Below, in pieces: positions 21,799-34,046 of a DNA stretch of 64,000 nucleotides. The notes under the pieces were generated by a model. It saw only the letters and a program-made list of their open reading frames with translations, ran no database searches and was not told the DNA's origin. Location: positions 33,901,001 to 33,965,000 of the forward strand of contig JARKIP010000017.1 of the NCBI GenBank assembly GCA_029990175.1. The letters are read 5' to 3'. A program made the position numbers and the translations under genes. The stretch is from Petunia secreta. Lineage: Eukaryota; Streptophyta; Magnoliopsida; Solanales; Solanaceae. Positions within the stretch are counted from its first letter, which is position 1. Each line of letters starts with the position of its first letter.

Positions 21799-24700
21799 TC
21801 AATCATCATCATTCGCGTTAAGGTCATCGGCTATTTCCTCTTCCTCGCTCGTCTCATCGCTGTCAACAAATTCTTCCTCACTTGTTTCAACGTCATCCAT
21901 ATATTCATCCTCCTCGTTTGCCCTAGATGTTCCTTCTCCAAAATTAGTCATGTTTTTTCTACGTCTAACCACCGATTCATCAAACTGTTCATAGATGCCT
22001 TCACTATGTTGCAACTGGTCGGCTAATTCAATATCCGCAATCAAGGAAACGGTAGATACCTCATTTTGATATGCAACATCTAATACATCATCTACTTCCA
22101 CTCTTCCCACCGGCTTGCCTTTTAGAACAGCCCACCAATTGGCCTTGGTTTTGGATTTGGCTTTGGCTTTGTTCGTTGTCGGTGGATAAGGAACGTACCA
22201 CACTTGCTTCACATTCTGGGCAATGATGAAAGGATCATAATGTCCATATGACCTTTTGTGATTAACTTCAACTATTTTAGAACACGGGTCTACCCTCGTA
22301 CCCTTTGGACTCGGATCAAACCACTTGCAACGAAATAGCACCAATCTTTTACGAGGCCAACCTACTGTAACCTCTATTTCTAAAATCTCCTCAATCACAC
22401 CATAGTAATCAAAGTCTACATCCTGGTCACCAGTACCACACACACACCGCTGTTGTTTGTTTTCTTCCCCAAGGACCATTCTCTAGTATGGAACTTGTAC
22501 CCATTAACAAAGTACTTAGACATCCTCTTGTATTTATAATAAGGCCCGTGAGATATATCATGCAACAATGGAAAGTTTATGCCATTGTCTGGATTGAGTA
22601 CCTATATAAAGTTCAAGATAGTTGTACACATTAAACCAACATATATATATTTATAAATATATATACCAAAAAACTTATGTATTTGTTTATATAATGCTTA
22701 CAAATTCTCTAAACCAATCTGAAAATTGTTCATAAACAGCAGAGGCACCAAATTGTCCGACAAAGTGACTGGATGATGCGTTAAAAAATTTCATTAGTTA
22801 GATTACTGATGCAACTTGAATGTTAGGTTTTAATGTAAAAAGAAGCATACTTGTAAAAAGGCGTGACATCGGGACAATTCAACAAAACATGAGTTGTAGC
22901 TGCTTTTCTGTCCCGGTCATTGAACTTGCATACTTCGGTCATTAACTTTCCTCTACCAGGTTGATTGAATATAGAAAATGGTGGATAATTCGGATCATTG
23001 TTGTCTCCATCATCATTTCGATCCGGCCTATTTCGCAAACATGGCACATTTTGATCGAAATAATACGAACAAAAATGAGAAATTTCTCTAGCCAGGTATG
23101 CCTCACATATGGACCCCTCAATTTGGTTCCTATTTTTCATGTCCCGCTTACACTTGCCAATAATTCTGCATAATACATTATATTAATTAATCTACTTGAG
23201 ATGAATTAAAAAAATGAGTTAAGGACTAATTTAAGAGACCTTACCTCTCAAAAGGATACATCCATCTACAGTGCACTGGGCCTCCCAATAGTGCCTCTTC
23301 TGCGAGGTGAATTGGAAGATGCTCCATTACATTAAAGAAACCAGGGGGAAAGATTTTTGTCAACTTAGTCGCGACAACAGGAAAGTTACTTTCCAACGAC
23401 TTAAGATTCTCTTCCCTCAATGTCTTAGAACACAACTCCTTAAAAATAGGCTCGTCTCTGTAAGTGGTTTCCAAATTTTATCAGGCAAGCCATTGAATGC
23501 AATTGGGAGCAAGTTTTCCATGAAGATGTGACAATCGTGGCTTTTCATGTGAGTCAATTTTCCTTCTGTCATATCAACACACCTTTCTAAGTTTGAAGCA
23601 TATCCATCAGGCATCCTCAAATTCTTGACCCAATCACAAATCATTCTTCTCTCATCCAATCCGAATGTGTAACTGGCCTTGGGAAGTCAAATCGTGTTGC
23701 CAACTTGAGATAAGTGTAACTCAGGTCGCCTACAAAGTTCCTCAAGGTCCAACCTGGCCTTCACATTATCCTTTGTCTTGTTTCTGACATCCATCACTGT
23801 ATTAAAGACAGCCTCGAAAAAATTCTTCTCAATACGCATGGGATCCAGGTTATGTCGAAGAAGATTATCCTTCCAATAAGGCAACTCCCAAAAGATACTT
23901 TGTTTAGTCCAATTATGATCAATACCATAGCCAGGTGCTTTAGATGGCTGTTGGTCAGTTACCTTAGGATACACCTGATTCTTCATAAAAACATTACTGT
24001 TATTCCTAAACGGATGATCCATTGGCAAGAATCGACGGCAACAGTCGAACCATGTACACTTACCACCATTTTTCAAAGTGAATGCTTTTGTATCTTCCAT
24101 ACAATAAGGGCAAGCAAGCTTACCAGCAGTGGACCACCCAGACAACATTCCATAAGCTGGAAAGTCATTTATTGTCCACATCAAAGAAGCATGCAGTTGA
24201 AAGTTCTGTTTCATTGATATATCATATGTTTCCACACCTTCATACCACAATAACTTTAACTCATCAATCAAAGGCTGCAAAAATAGATCAATCGAGGCTT
24301 TCGGGTTATGTGGCCCTGGGATAATGCAATTCAAAAACAGATAAGGACTAGTCATGCACATTTCGGGCGGAAGATTGTACGGCGTGACAAATACGGGCCA
24401 ACAAGAATAAGGTGTAGACGAGACATCAAAAGGAGTGAACCAATCTGAACATAGACCCAACCTTATGTTTCTTAGTTCACTAGCAAATGCCGGATACACC
24501 TGATCAAAATCTTTCCATGCCTGACCATCTGACGGATGGCTTAGAATGCCTGGCTGTTTCGTACGATCATGGTGCCATCTCATATGAGGAGCAGAGCTCA
24601 TCGATGCATACAACCTCTTTAACCTAGGTATAAGGGGTAAGTAATGCATCGACTTAACAGGTATCGGCTTCTTTTTAGGGTTTAAGACCGACTTGTAACG

Positions 24701-25474
24701 AGGCTCCTCACAAAATTTACATTTATCTAATTCTGCATCATCCTTATAAAACAACATGCAACCGTTGACACAACAATGAATTCTCTGGGCAGAAAGACCT
24801 AACGTGGAAACGAACTTCTTAGTGTGGTAATAATTAGTTGGTAATGCCATGTTAGTCGGATTGAGATCATTCATAAGGTCATTGATGGAATCTATGGCTG
24901 CTTGACATATACTAAAATCAGATTTAATACTTAACAATCTAACAGCAACTGACAACTTGGAATGCACTGAGCCTTCGTACAATGGACGACTAGCTTCCTC
25001 CAACCGTTTATAGAAGAGTTTTACCTCATCATTAGGAATGTGCTCAACATTTGGTTGCGATGTACCCAGTTGGGATGGCTCCTCTGGGTTCATTCTAAAA
25101 TCATCATTAACCATATCGTTCCTTCGATAATTATCAAGATCATCCTCGTTTGAGATCGGACCACTCCCACCGACATAATCATTTTGAAAATGAACATCAC
25201 CCCCCACATCCCTAGACTCTCCATGATAAACCCAAACAAAATAATCTGGCATAAAACCCTTCATATAAAGATGCATTTCAACATCTTCCAAATTTTTCCC
25301 TTTTATGCACTTGCAGTCCAGACAAGGACACTTAATCTGGCCCCACCGTATAAAATCATCAAGTGTTTTCGCCTTTTTTATAAAATCTTCAACACCTACT
25401 GCAAATTCTGCCCTCATTCCCCGCCGGCCGGGATTATTTCTATTATACATCCAACTACGACTTTCATTAACCAT
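21799..25474 (-). pseudogene. tnp2-type CACTA transposase (TNPD-like), disrupted
   Basis: The catalytic transposase gene of CACTA-2. The ATG at 25474 starts MVNESRSWMYN; residues about 1-90 form the Transpos_assoc region (CPCLDCKCIK), and about 180-560 the Transposase_21/tnp2 region, with DFSICQAAIDSINDLMND, CVNGCMLFYKDDAELDKC, MRWHHDRTKQPG and FPAYGMLSGWSTAGKLACPYC. After residue 595 an in-frame TGA (23687-23689) interrupts the frame, which then continues as DUF4218. A one-base loss in a T-run near 23425 shifts frame before KELCSKTLREENLK. An intron 23166-23244 follows, with further exons. The DUF4216 region (FDYYGVIEEILEIE) is reached after another shift in a GT-repeat near 22440. The tail is acidic. 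Three lesions in an otherwise well-preserved gene point to recent inactivation. Confidence 0.9.
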
Positions 25475-26594
25475 ATCTACACAAAAATTACACGTTTGAG
25501 ATGCATATTAAATTGTAAATATTTAAACAAACATTTCTTTGATACACTACCAATTTTCATAAGATTAAGTAATTGTATAATTTTCTAAGTCAATTATTTT
25601 TATATTACTAACTAATTTGTTCTCTAAGATTATCATTTAGTAATTAATAACACTTCTCATTTGCAACTTATATCTATTTATTCAAAATGATAAAACTATT
25701 TACTTATCTATACTTAGTTGGAGTAATTTAAAACTATTTGCAAACTATTCAACTTAGTTGTTGCTCACCACTTATTTGATGAAATGCCTCAAAGAATCTA
25801 ACTACCAAACTACACTATACACCAACAATTCTTTCTCAAAGCAATACAACAACAACAACAACAACAACACTAGTACACACCATTAACAACATTCAACAAC
25901 AACAACACTACTAAAGGAACCCATCAACAACATTGATCAACAACAATCCATTCAAAGTGTACTCTTCTCAATGGAACACCAACTTTTTCACTACAACAAC
26001 CCATTCAAAGTGTTACTTTCCAATTTATCATCTTCTAAATGTGCATTCAATAACCCAATCAATTTTTTAACAACACCCACTTTTCCAATCAACCTAATTT
26101 TTACAATACCAACAAAAATGTCAAACTAGCTTCAACAATTCCCAAACCAAACAACAACACAATGTAACCTAGTTCACAACCAAATAGCAACTACTATGTC
26201 ATGGATTAATTTCATGAGCTAGAATTCAAAAATAGGAAAAAATGACAAAAACGAGCTAAAATTAAATTTTTTAAAAAAAATTGGTGTTTCACCATAAAAC
26301 TCACCTCAATGGATGGTTTTGTACTCCACCACCACTAATTTACTAATCCCCAACTTTGATAGATGGAAGAACTACAAAAAAATAGATAAAAAAGTTAGGG
26401 TTTTCGGATTTGGAGAAAATAGGAAGAAAACTATGAAAATTAAACTTACCAAGTTGTAGAGGAATGGAATTAAGAGATTAAGAGTATTTTTTTAATATAA
26501 TCGGGTTGAATGGAGAAAGAAAGAAAGGGGAGAAAGCGAGAGAAGTGGGTGTTGTGTTAAATGAAAAACGGGCTGCTATGCCCGTGTTCCTATA
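25475..26594. other. CACTA-2 region upstream of the transposase gene
   Basis: AT-rich DNA between the transposase start and the right subterminal repeats, including a CAA repeat at about 25841-25870 and several CAACAA-rich stretches. This is where the transposase promoter would be. No gene is seen. Confidence 0.5.
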
Positions 26595-28160
26595 GCTGCT
26601 GCCTACCGACCGCGTTCGGACCGGTGCGGTCGGCTAAAGTAAAAAAAAAAAATTTAATTAAAATTCATTGAATTATCCCACCGCTTCGGTCGGACAACGT
26701 GCTCCAACCGAATTTCGGTCTGAAATTTCGGTCTGAAAATGATGTATTTTTAGTAGTGCACTGTCATGACAGAGGCTATGATGTTGGCTACACTTCAGAT
26801 GATGTTGAATGATTCAGTAGATAAAAGGTTCAAAGAAATAAATATGGAAAAGCTTCTGGGGGCACCAAAGTTAACGAAAGATGTGACTATCAAGGTGTTT
26901 TAGAAGCGGCAGTTTAAGGCAAACACTGCTCCATATCGATACCCAAAATAAATCAAACTGCCTGAGCATCTATCGTGACAGAAGTATAAGCGAACGATCT
27001 CACGAATGAAGAAATTAACTCGGTGTGTCTGAAAAAATTATGTGAAACACTCAGAAGGGGAGCCTTGACGTGGTATACTTAGCTGCCCCAGAATGAGATT
27101 GAGTCCTTCGATGAGATGACTGCAAAATTCATTAGAGCGCATAGTAGAGGATATATTGAATATCAACTAGCGACCGAATGAGACTATTTATGAATTCATG
27201 GACCGTTTCCATAAGGAGAAGAAGACTATTCCTCAAGTCGATGAGAGATGGGCGTAATTAGCAATTATGAACAATTTGAATAGCAATGCTTCGGAGTCTT
27301 GCAAGAAGTTGAGAGAGAGATTGTCGGAGTGCATTCAGACCACATGGGACGATCTCCATCATGAGTGCAACCCAAAAATTAGAATGGAGGAAGAGAATTC
27401 TAGCTGACTTTTTATAACTGACGTTATAGTCGCCCAGAGTCTTCACGAAGGGTGGATGTGAACAGAAAAATTCTTAAGGATCAATTTGAACCTTACGGAT
27501 TTTCCCGTCAGACAGGTGGAGGATATGAAGTTGAGAACTTGAAAAGTCAACCCTCAAAAGGAGTCGTCGGGTCCAGCTTGAGAAAGGCGAGTTAACAGAA
27601 TATTTAACCAAATAGGAAAGAATAACTTTTCTAAGAATAGGGGTGGCCCTCAGCCTCCGGCTCCAAGGAAAACAGTGAACATAATTGCGGGAAGGGCTGA
27701 GGTCTACGGAGTGACATACACAGCTAAGAAATTTGCTAAGATTTCGTTCACACGTGATAAACGGATGCAAGGAGACATGAATGATGACATCATTTTTGGG
27801 GACTTTTGACTTCGACGAGAGGTTACTTCCTCATCATGATGCTTTGGTGGTAACGATGAGATTTGATGATGCAGACGTAAAGAGGGTGTTATTGGATGCT
27901 GGCAGTTCAGTTAACATTATTCAATCTAGAGTAGTGGAACAATTACATTTGTTGGATAAGATAATACCAAAATCCACAGTGCTTTCGGTGTTCAACAACT
28001 TATGTAAGAAGACCTTAGGATAGATCGTTTTGAACACATACACGGAGGTGTTGAGAATGAGACTGTTTTTCAAGTGTTAGGTGGAGACATGGCTTACAAT
28101 GTTATCTAGGGTCGACCGTGGATCCATGCAATGGGAGCAGTACCATCCACTTTACTCGAG

Positions 28161-29290
28161 GTCCAGCTCCAGCTTTTGAATCTCTGGCTCCTTGGCACTT
28201 AGATCAAACTCTATCTTGGCTCGCTTCTTATCATTATCAGCTTCAATTTGCTACCTTAGGTCAAGCTGCTCACTGAGCGCTCGAATTTGAGACTCGAGTT
28301 CTGCCTCATGCATAGCGTGATCAGCTGCACGATCTCTCAGTTGAGCCTCTAGTTGAGAGAACTTAACCTTAAGGACTTTAAGATTTTGGTGAAAAACACT
28401 CCCAGTGGTGCAAATATTGTAACCCGCTTATGCAAATGAGCGATCTCATCGTAGAGTTGTCGGATCCGACCAGCTGTCAAAGTTTTCTAAAACAAGGGAA
28501 AATATGGTTAAAGAAGATAAAATAAAGGAATGGAGATTGTTTAAGTGAAGTGAAATATTACCCAAAGAGCATCGTAGGTGATGTGAAGAAGGGAACAACA
28601 AGTCATAATAATGACTCATTCGGGCTCACTCCATGGACCCAGTCAGATCATAGAAGTGGTTGACAAAGTGCCTCAGGGATCTAAGTGGATCAGTTTTGCG
28701 AGGAACAATTATGGTAATCGATTGATCCCTCAACTCACCAACTGTAGTAGCCCTTTTCAAAGCGGCATAGGCGGTCGCATCTTCTCTATTTGGCAACAGA
28801 GCCAAGGGTTGATCATGCTCTAAAGAAAAAAATAAAAAGCCCAAGCTCTCAGTATTCTTGGACTTAGCAGGTGCCACCTCCTAATCCAAAAGAAGTTTCC
28901 TTTTCTTCACTACGGGCTCGGATCTCGAGGGGCAGAAACAACTACTTCATTCTCATGGTTACCCTATGTGCCCGACGTGACCTCTATTAATAGAGACAAC
29001 GGGGAATGTGGCAGACCTTCTGCTACAAAGGCTACAAGAGGGGAAGATTGATCTTCATCGATCAACCTTAACTGCTCTGCCGCCTCCAGTATTTTTTTTT
29101 TCATCTGTTTGGGATGCTTTAACGGCTGCTCGGAAACCAAATCCTCGACAGCATCATGTTCCAAGGCATGACGAGCAACTATCACCATTCCCTCTTCAGC
29201 CGCCTTCATAGCGTCAACAGCCTCAGCCATTTTGGCCACTTTGCCTTCAATTGCCTCAGCCTCTGCAGAAAATTATTCTGTTTTCTCTCT

Positions 29291-29350
<60 letters not shown>

Positions 29351-30220
29351 AGCATTTTTTTTTTCTAGCAACTGTGTCTTGGTCTCATGATAAGTCATTT
29401 TTCTTTTTTTCTTAGATGGCCCTTCCATGGGATTCTTCCGTTCAGCTGCGTTTGTGCTATCATGTTCACTGCTCGATCTCCCTCAGTGCAGTAATGCCTA
29501 TGGATGTTATGATTAATTCATGGAGAGAGGTGGCTGAAAGCAAATAGTTAAAAATAAAACTTACCATGATGCTTGGCTTTTATCTTGAGGTCGGCGAATA
29601 TATACTTCTAAGTCCTCTCCTCGTTCGTAGTTTTTGACAAGACGGTAGTCAACCACTCCTCGATGTTGGTAACCATTTCGAATTTGACTTTTTTGGCTGA
29701 ACGAGGGAAGAGTTTAGTAGAACTTTTCTACAAGGAAAGGAAAAGGATGAAACGGAAAGATCACTTACGTGTTCGGTTCCATCTGTCTAGAAGCTGAGCG
29801 GCCCCGGGAGCTGTCAATTGTCGTGTGGATAACTACAAAGCGTTGATCCCAACCACAAAGATCGTCATTATTTTTCAAAATCAAATCCCTCTGACCTTAT
29901 TTTTGCAAGGTCATCACCCCGAATTTTTAAGATCGAGGGGAATAGAGGTGAAGAATGTGTCGAATAGTCAATTCCACCTACACTTTCTTGGCTATCTATC
30001 CTATTATGACGACTAGTCTCCATATCGAGGGAGAAATTTTTCCACGACAAACATTGTAAAGACGGCAGAATTCATCGATCAAAGGGTCGACTGGATGAGA
30101 AAATCCAATAGTAAAATGATAAGTAAGGACTAACAAATGGTCATCTGAATGGCTGGCTAAAGTCATGCTCTCTGAAGGACAGATGACTTCAACATTTCCA
30201 TTGTTCCACTTACAGATTGC
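28161..30220 (-). pseudogene. Antisense additional ORF of element A, broken
   Basis: Minus-strand remains of the same kind of gene as in element B. Near 30210-30060 it reads KWNNGNVEV, then TYHFTIGFSHPVDPLIDEFC, like the Transposase_28 ('putative gypsy type transposon') domain. Around 28626-28877 there is LRDQSITIIVPRKTDPLRSLRHF. Near 28490-28165 it has coiled-coil sequence. Stops, shifts and a long CT repeat interrupt it. The coiled-coil end is joined directly to the protease remnant. Confidence 0.6.
29294..29350 (+). repeat. (CT)n microsatellite
   Basis: An almost pure CT/TC run of nearly 60 bases inside the antisense ORF remnant of element A, with related CT-rich sequence just before it. 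Confidence 0.95.
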
Positions 30221-30221
30221 A

Positions 30222-30750
30222 ACCTTATAGGGTTGTTAAGGAGACGTGGGAAGAGTGGAGTTTGACTAGAATTAAGGCTCTACACCTACAAATAATCACA
30301 TTTCCCCATTTTGTACGATGACGTTCTACATACACACATACTCTACATTTACATAGTTTCTTTGTATTCCGTTGCTGCCATTGTTGTTTCGCTATATTGC
30401 TTTGCCTTGGAGGAGACGAAGTTCATCTGTTTCCGCTGGAGCACGAGCACATCTAAAATCAATAAGATCTTTTATTACTTTAATTATTGTCTTTTATTTG
30501 GAATTACTCTTGTTTATCACTGCTATTGTTTCATCGACTCATCGTTTTCTAATTATATTTGCTTACCAAAATTTATCTACTGTCGCACTTAGTTTTGATC
30601 AATTTAGCAAATGTATAACTAGCCAAATCTGTTAGACATAGATTTAGATTCTAACCAATGAATCTTGATATACAATGATTGTTTGTGGCTCAACTAAATA
30701 TTCAACTAAATATAAATTTTATTGTAATACATGAACCGAGCTTTAGGGCA
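30222..30750 (+). repeat. 3' LTR of element A, truncated at its left end
   Basis: Aligns with 18215-18728 along its length with scattered differences. The first part of the LTR, present before 18215 in the 5' copy, is missing here, and the antisense ORF abuts the copy directly, so a deletion removed that part. Confidence 0.75.
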
Positions 30751-32910
30751 TACATGTTGAACTCATTTTCACTATGACAAAACTACAAACTCACTAACTA
30801 CATATGAATGGTAGGTTACGTGGACAATCGAAGACATAAGAAGATCCAAGAAAGGAAGATTGAGGAACAAAGATCTCATCTATGTATGGAAAAAAAACAA
30901 CTGGTACTGAAGGACATTAGCTAACCAAGAAAAGATATTAAATGGAGAATCTCGGCAAATAAAGACCCCAAGGCCAGCTTTACCGTGTGAAAGCATATGA
31001 CCATGTGAACGCTCTCTCTTATTCTAAAAAAGATACCATATCATAAAAAGGATAGAGTTAAAATCTCAAATGGTCACTCAACTTTGGAAAATTAACCACC
31101 AAATTCACTTTACTTTGGTTGGTCCCAAAAAGGTCACTCAACTTAGGGAAAATATCTCCAAAAGTAATTCTTGTCAGGTTTTGCACCGTCAGCCATCGGA
31201 AATCTGATGTGGCTTTTTAAAATATTTTTATATAATCGTAGGTCCCACTTTCTTTGCCATGTAGGACTTTTTTTAATAGTCACTTACTAGTTTTCGGACA
31301 AGTGCAATACACGTGTATTTCTAATAACTAGTATAATAATTATATATATTGTGTAATAAGCGTGTATCGTTGCTAATAAATTAAAGAAAAAAATATAAAT
31401 TTAAAGTACTGATATATCGAATTTTTTTCGTTCAATATTTTTGGTTATCGTAATACATAATCATACTAAACATTACTATTGTACGAATACCTGTAATTAA
31501 TATTTGAACGATTATAATCATGCAAATTTTATAATATATCAAGTTCGAAGACCAAATAATTGTTTGTCGTAGTCCTAATTCCTAGTGCATAATAACAGTT
31601 TGCCATTAGCACAAAAAATAAAAACCAAGAAAATATATTGATATCAAGCTAAATACTTGATATTATAAATGTGCATTATTAAATTTGTTCAAATATTAAT
31701 TACTAGCCTTCGTACAATAGTAATGTTTAATTAGTATGATTATGTATTGCAAAAATAAAAAATATTAATTATAAAGGATTCGATATATCAGTGCTTTTAA
31801 TTTATATTTTTTTCCTTTAATTTACTAGCAATTATACACACTTATTACTAAATATTTATAATTTTTGTATTAGTTATTAGGAATACACGTGCATTTTACT
31901 TGTTAGTAATCTAATAAGTAACTATTAAAAAAGTCCTACATGGCAAAGAAAGTGGGACTGATGGTTATATAAAAATATTTTATAAAGCCATGTCAGATTT
32001 TCTGTGGGTGACGGTGTAAAAACCGGCAAGAATTACTTTTAGAGATATTTTTCCTAAGTTGAATGACCTTTTTGGGACCAACCAAAACAAAGTGACTTTG
32101 GTGGTTAATTTCCTAAAGTTAAGTGACCATTTGAGATTTTAACTCAAAAAGGATATTTTTGGAGATCAATTCTCTTGGATCCAAGTATCTCTCATGTAAT
32201 AAGGAATATTGCAAGTCCTTCTGTCAAAGCCAATCATGAACTCAATCAAATCAATCACGAAGTTCAGTACAAAGAAACTTATGGAAAAAGATCCATCAAG
32301 AAAAATTGGGAGGAAACTGATTGAAAGGCGTTACTGAAGAAGCACAAGCAACAACTACTCCAAAAGAAGACTCTATAAATAGAAGACCTTCGCAAATAAG
32401 CTTTTTACGCGTCTATCTACTATCTAAACCATTCTCTAGATTTTACTTAATACAATCACTGTATACTTGAGACTTTACGAGTGTTCAAACGAAAAGAGAG
32501 AAAAGATCAAGGTAGAGGTAATAGTTGTGTTAATGTGAAGTTTGTATGAAAGCTATAAATCAGACAGTTTTGACTGTTGGTGAGCGAAGGTCAAAAACCA
32601 ACGAGTGACTCGTCTGGGGTGAACAACAAACCATATGGTGTACTTGAATTCAAAAAGAGCTAGAAGTATCTTGTGACCGTAGGAGGCTAGATTAGGAACC
32701 ATATTGATTCTGAACCAATAAAAAAATCATTGTGTCCTTTTATATTCCTGCATTTACTTTCTGTTCTATTTTATATTCATACTACAAACTCAACTGCCTA
32801 TCACCTTAAGTCGAGTAACTACTTTAAAACAAAAAATTCACCCCCTTCTTGTACTTTATTTTGGTATTAGAGATTGGTCTCACACTATTTTAATTTTTCT
32901 TAACAGCTAA
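30751..32910 (+). mobile_element. Copia-like LTR/leader fragment, split by the foldback element
   Basis: Sequence before 31045 and after 32156 appears to be one unit interrupted by the foldback element. The right part has a TATA box (CTATAAATAGAAGACC near 32369) and, near 32862, TTTGGTATTAGAGATTGG, which resembles the initiator-tRNA primer site TGGTATCAGAGC used by copia elements. gag-like sequence follows at 32911. No complete LTR pair is visible. Confidence 0.5.
31055..32145. mobile_element. Foldback Mutator-like element with arms of about 0.5 kb
   Basis: The left arm (about 31055-31560) is the near-perfect inverse of the right arm (about 31640-32145); the ends read GAGTTAAAATCTC and GAGATTTTAACTC. 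The element is flanked by the 10-bp direct repeat AAAAAGGATA (31045-31054 and 32146-32155), a length typical of Mutator-like transposition. It has no coding capacity. Almost the whole 1.09 kb could fold into one hairpin. Confidence 0.92.
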
Positions 32911-34046
32911 TGAGAAAACATCATGTCTTTACATGTCGTGAACGAAGCTCTACTTTAAGAGGAAACTTCTACCACCAGGCCTCCTTACATTAATGGTAAA
33001 TATTATGGTCATTGAAATATTTGTATGGAAACATACATTAAATCAGTGAAATATAAGGTCTAGCGTGTCATTAAGAAGGGACCATATGATTTGCCTAGCT
33101 ACTACAAAACCCACTAAGAAGCCTGAAGGGGATATATCTGCTGCTCCAGTTTCTCTTGATATGGATGACTATACCGATTGTAATCATCTATTTTGGCACC
33201 AAAATTCATAAATTGCTCAAAATAGTCGTATTAGATTCTTAGGATGTTGGTCGAATTTTTTTAAAATTTTTAGTCTTTTGTTTTAACTAAATTTGTCAGT
33301 AATTGTGGAAGAAAATAAAAAAATTATTATTACGTGCGTAATTGTAATTCTATATTTAATTGTGATGTTAGTGTAGATTATGTGATTTTATGTTGATTAA
33401 TTTAGTATGTAGTGCCTTTTAAATGATCATTTGTAAAAAAAATAGTAGTCCAAAACACAAAGTCTACTAGCCCAATGAGAAAACATCATGTCTTTACATG
33501 TTGTGAACGAAGCTCTACTTTAAGAGGAAACTTCTACCACCAGGCCTCCTTACATTAATGGTAAATATTATGGTCATTGAAATATTTGTATGGAAACATA
33601 CATTAAATCAGTGAAATATAAGGTTTAGTGTGTCATTAAGAAGGGACCATATGATTTGCCTAGCTACTACAAAACCCACTAAGAAGCCTGAAGGGGATAT
33701 ATCTGCTGCTCCAGTTTCTCTTGATATGGATGACTATACCGATTGTAATCATCTATTTTGGCACCAAAATTCATAAATTGCTCAAAATAGTCGTATTAGA
33801 TTCTTAGGATGTTGGTCGAATTTTTTTAAAATTTTTAGTCTTTTGTTTTAACTAAATTTGTCAGTAATTGTGGAAGAAAATAAAAGAATTATTATTACGT
33901 GCGTAATTGTAATTCTATATTTAATTGTGATGTTAGTGTAGATTATGTGATTTTATGTTGATTAATTTAGTATGTAGTGCCTTTTAAATGGTCATTTGTA
34001 AAAAAAAAAAAATAGTAGCCCAAAACACAGAGTCTACTAGCCCAAT
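32911..34046 (+). repeat. 565-bp tandem duplication carrying a copia gag fragment
   Basis: Unit 1 is 32911-33475 and unit 2 is 33476-34046; they differ at only a few positions and in the length of an A-run. Each unit contains a broken copia-type gag start (TTRPPYINGKYYGH, then METYIKSVKYKV and RVIKKGPYDLP) followed by AT-rich DNA. Stops are shared by both copies, so decay came before the duplication. Confidence 0.85.

Larger units (their letters stand above)
19295..26758 (-). mobile_element. CACTA-2, En/Spm-type DNA transposon with transposase and TNPA genes
   Basis: Begins CACTACTAAAAAT and ends with the inverted copy at 26758, flanked on both sides by CAC. It is 7464 bp long. Subterminal zones (about 19316-19680 and 26590-26740) hold motifs of the type GACCGC-n-CGGTCGG, distinct from those of CACTA-1. 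Two minus-strand genes are inside: a tnp2-type transposase with DUF4218 and DUF4216 regions, and a TNPA-like gene. Both are recently broken, but the overall structure of an autonomous element remains. Confidence 0.93.
18823..28160 (+). pseudogene. gag-protease of element A, split by CACTA-2
   Basis: The gag start MADNIGNPTG is at 18823, with stops soon after. gag continues to 19294 and resumes at 26762. Removing CACTA-2 with one copy of its CAC duplication lets the frame read through the junction, which shows the transposon entered an existing gene. Later pieces include a retrotransposon gag stretch near 27180-27330 and a protease at 27781-28020 with the DAGSSVNII active-site motif. The frame ends at about 28160, just after the GRPW motif, at the deletion joint. 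Many stops are present. Confidence 0.75.
17960..30750 (+). mobile_element. LTR element A, Tat-like Ty3/gypsy, pol deleted and interrupted by CACTA-2
   Basis: Related direct repeats at 18215-18728 and 30222-30750 are LTR copies. A primer-binding-type sequence follows the left one. Internal coding remains are plus-strand gag and protease (18823-28160) and a minus-strand additional ORF (28161-30220). Reverse transcriptase, RNase H and integrase are absent: the protease frame runs directly into the antisense ORF. CACTA-2 sits inside gag. The LTR copies differ at many sites, so this element is much older than element B. No matching target duplication was found. Confidence 0.8.

Noticed and set aside
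23852..25588. Plus-strand frames opposite the CACTA-2 transposase
   Set aside because: No family features; they are the complement of the tnp2 coding region.
30751..32910. Pararetrovirus promoter, because of the TATA and tRNA-Met-like primer site
   Set aside because: The following frame matches copia gag better (TTRPPYINGK), so I kept a copia-like assignment.
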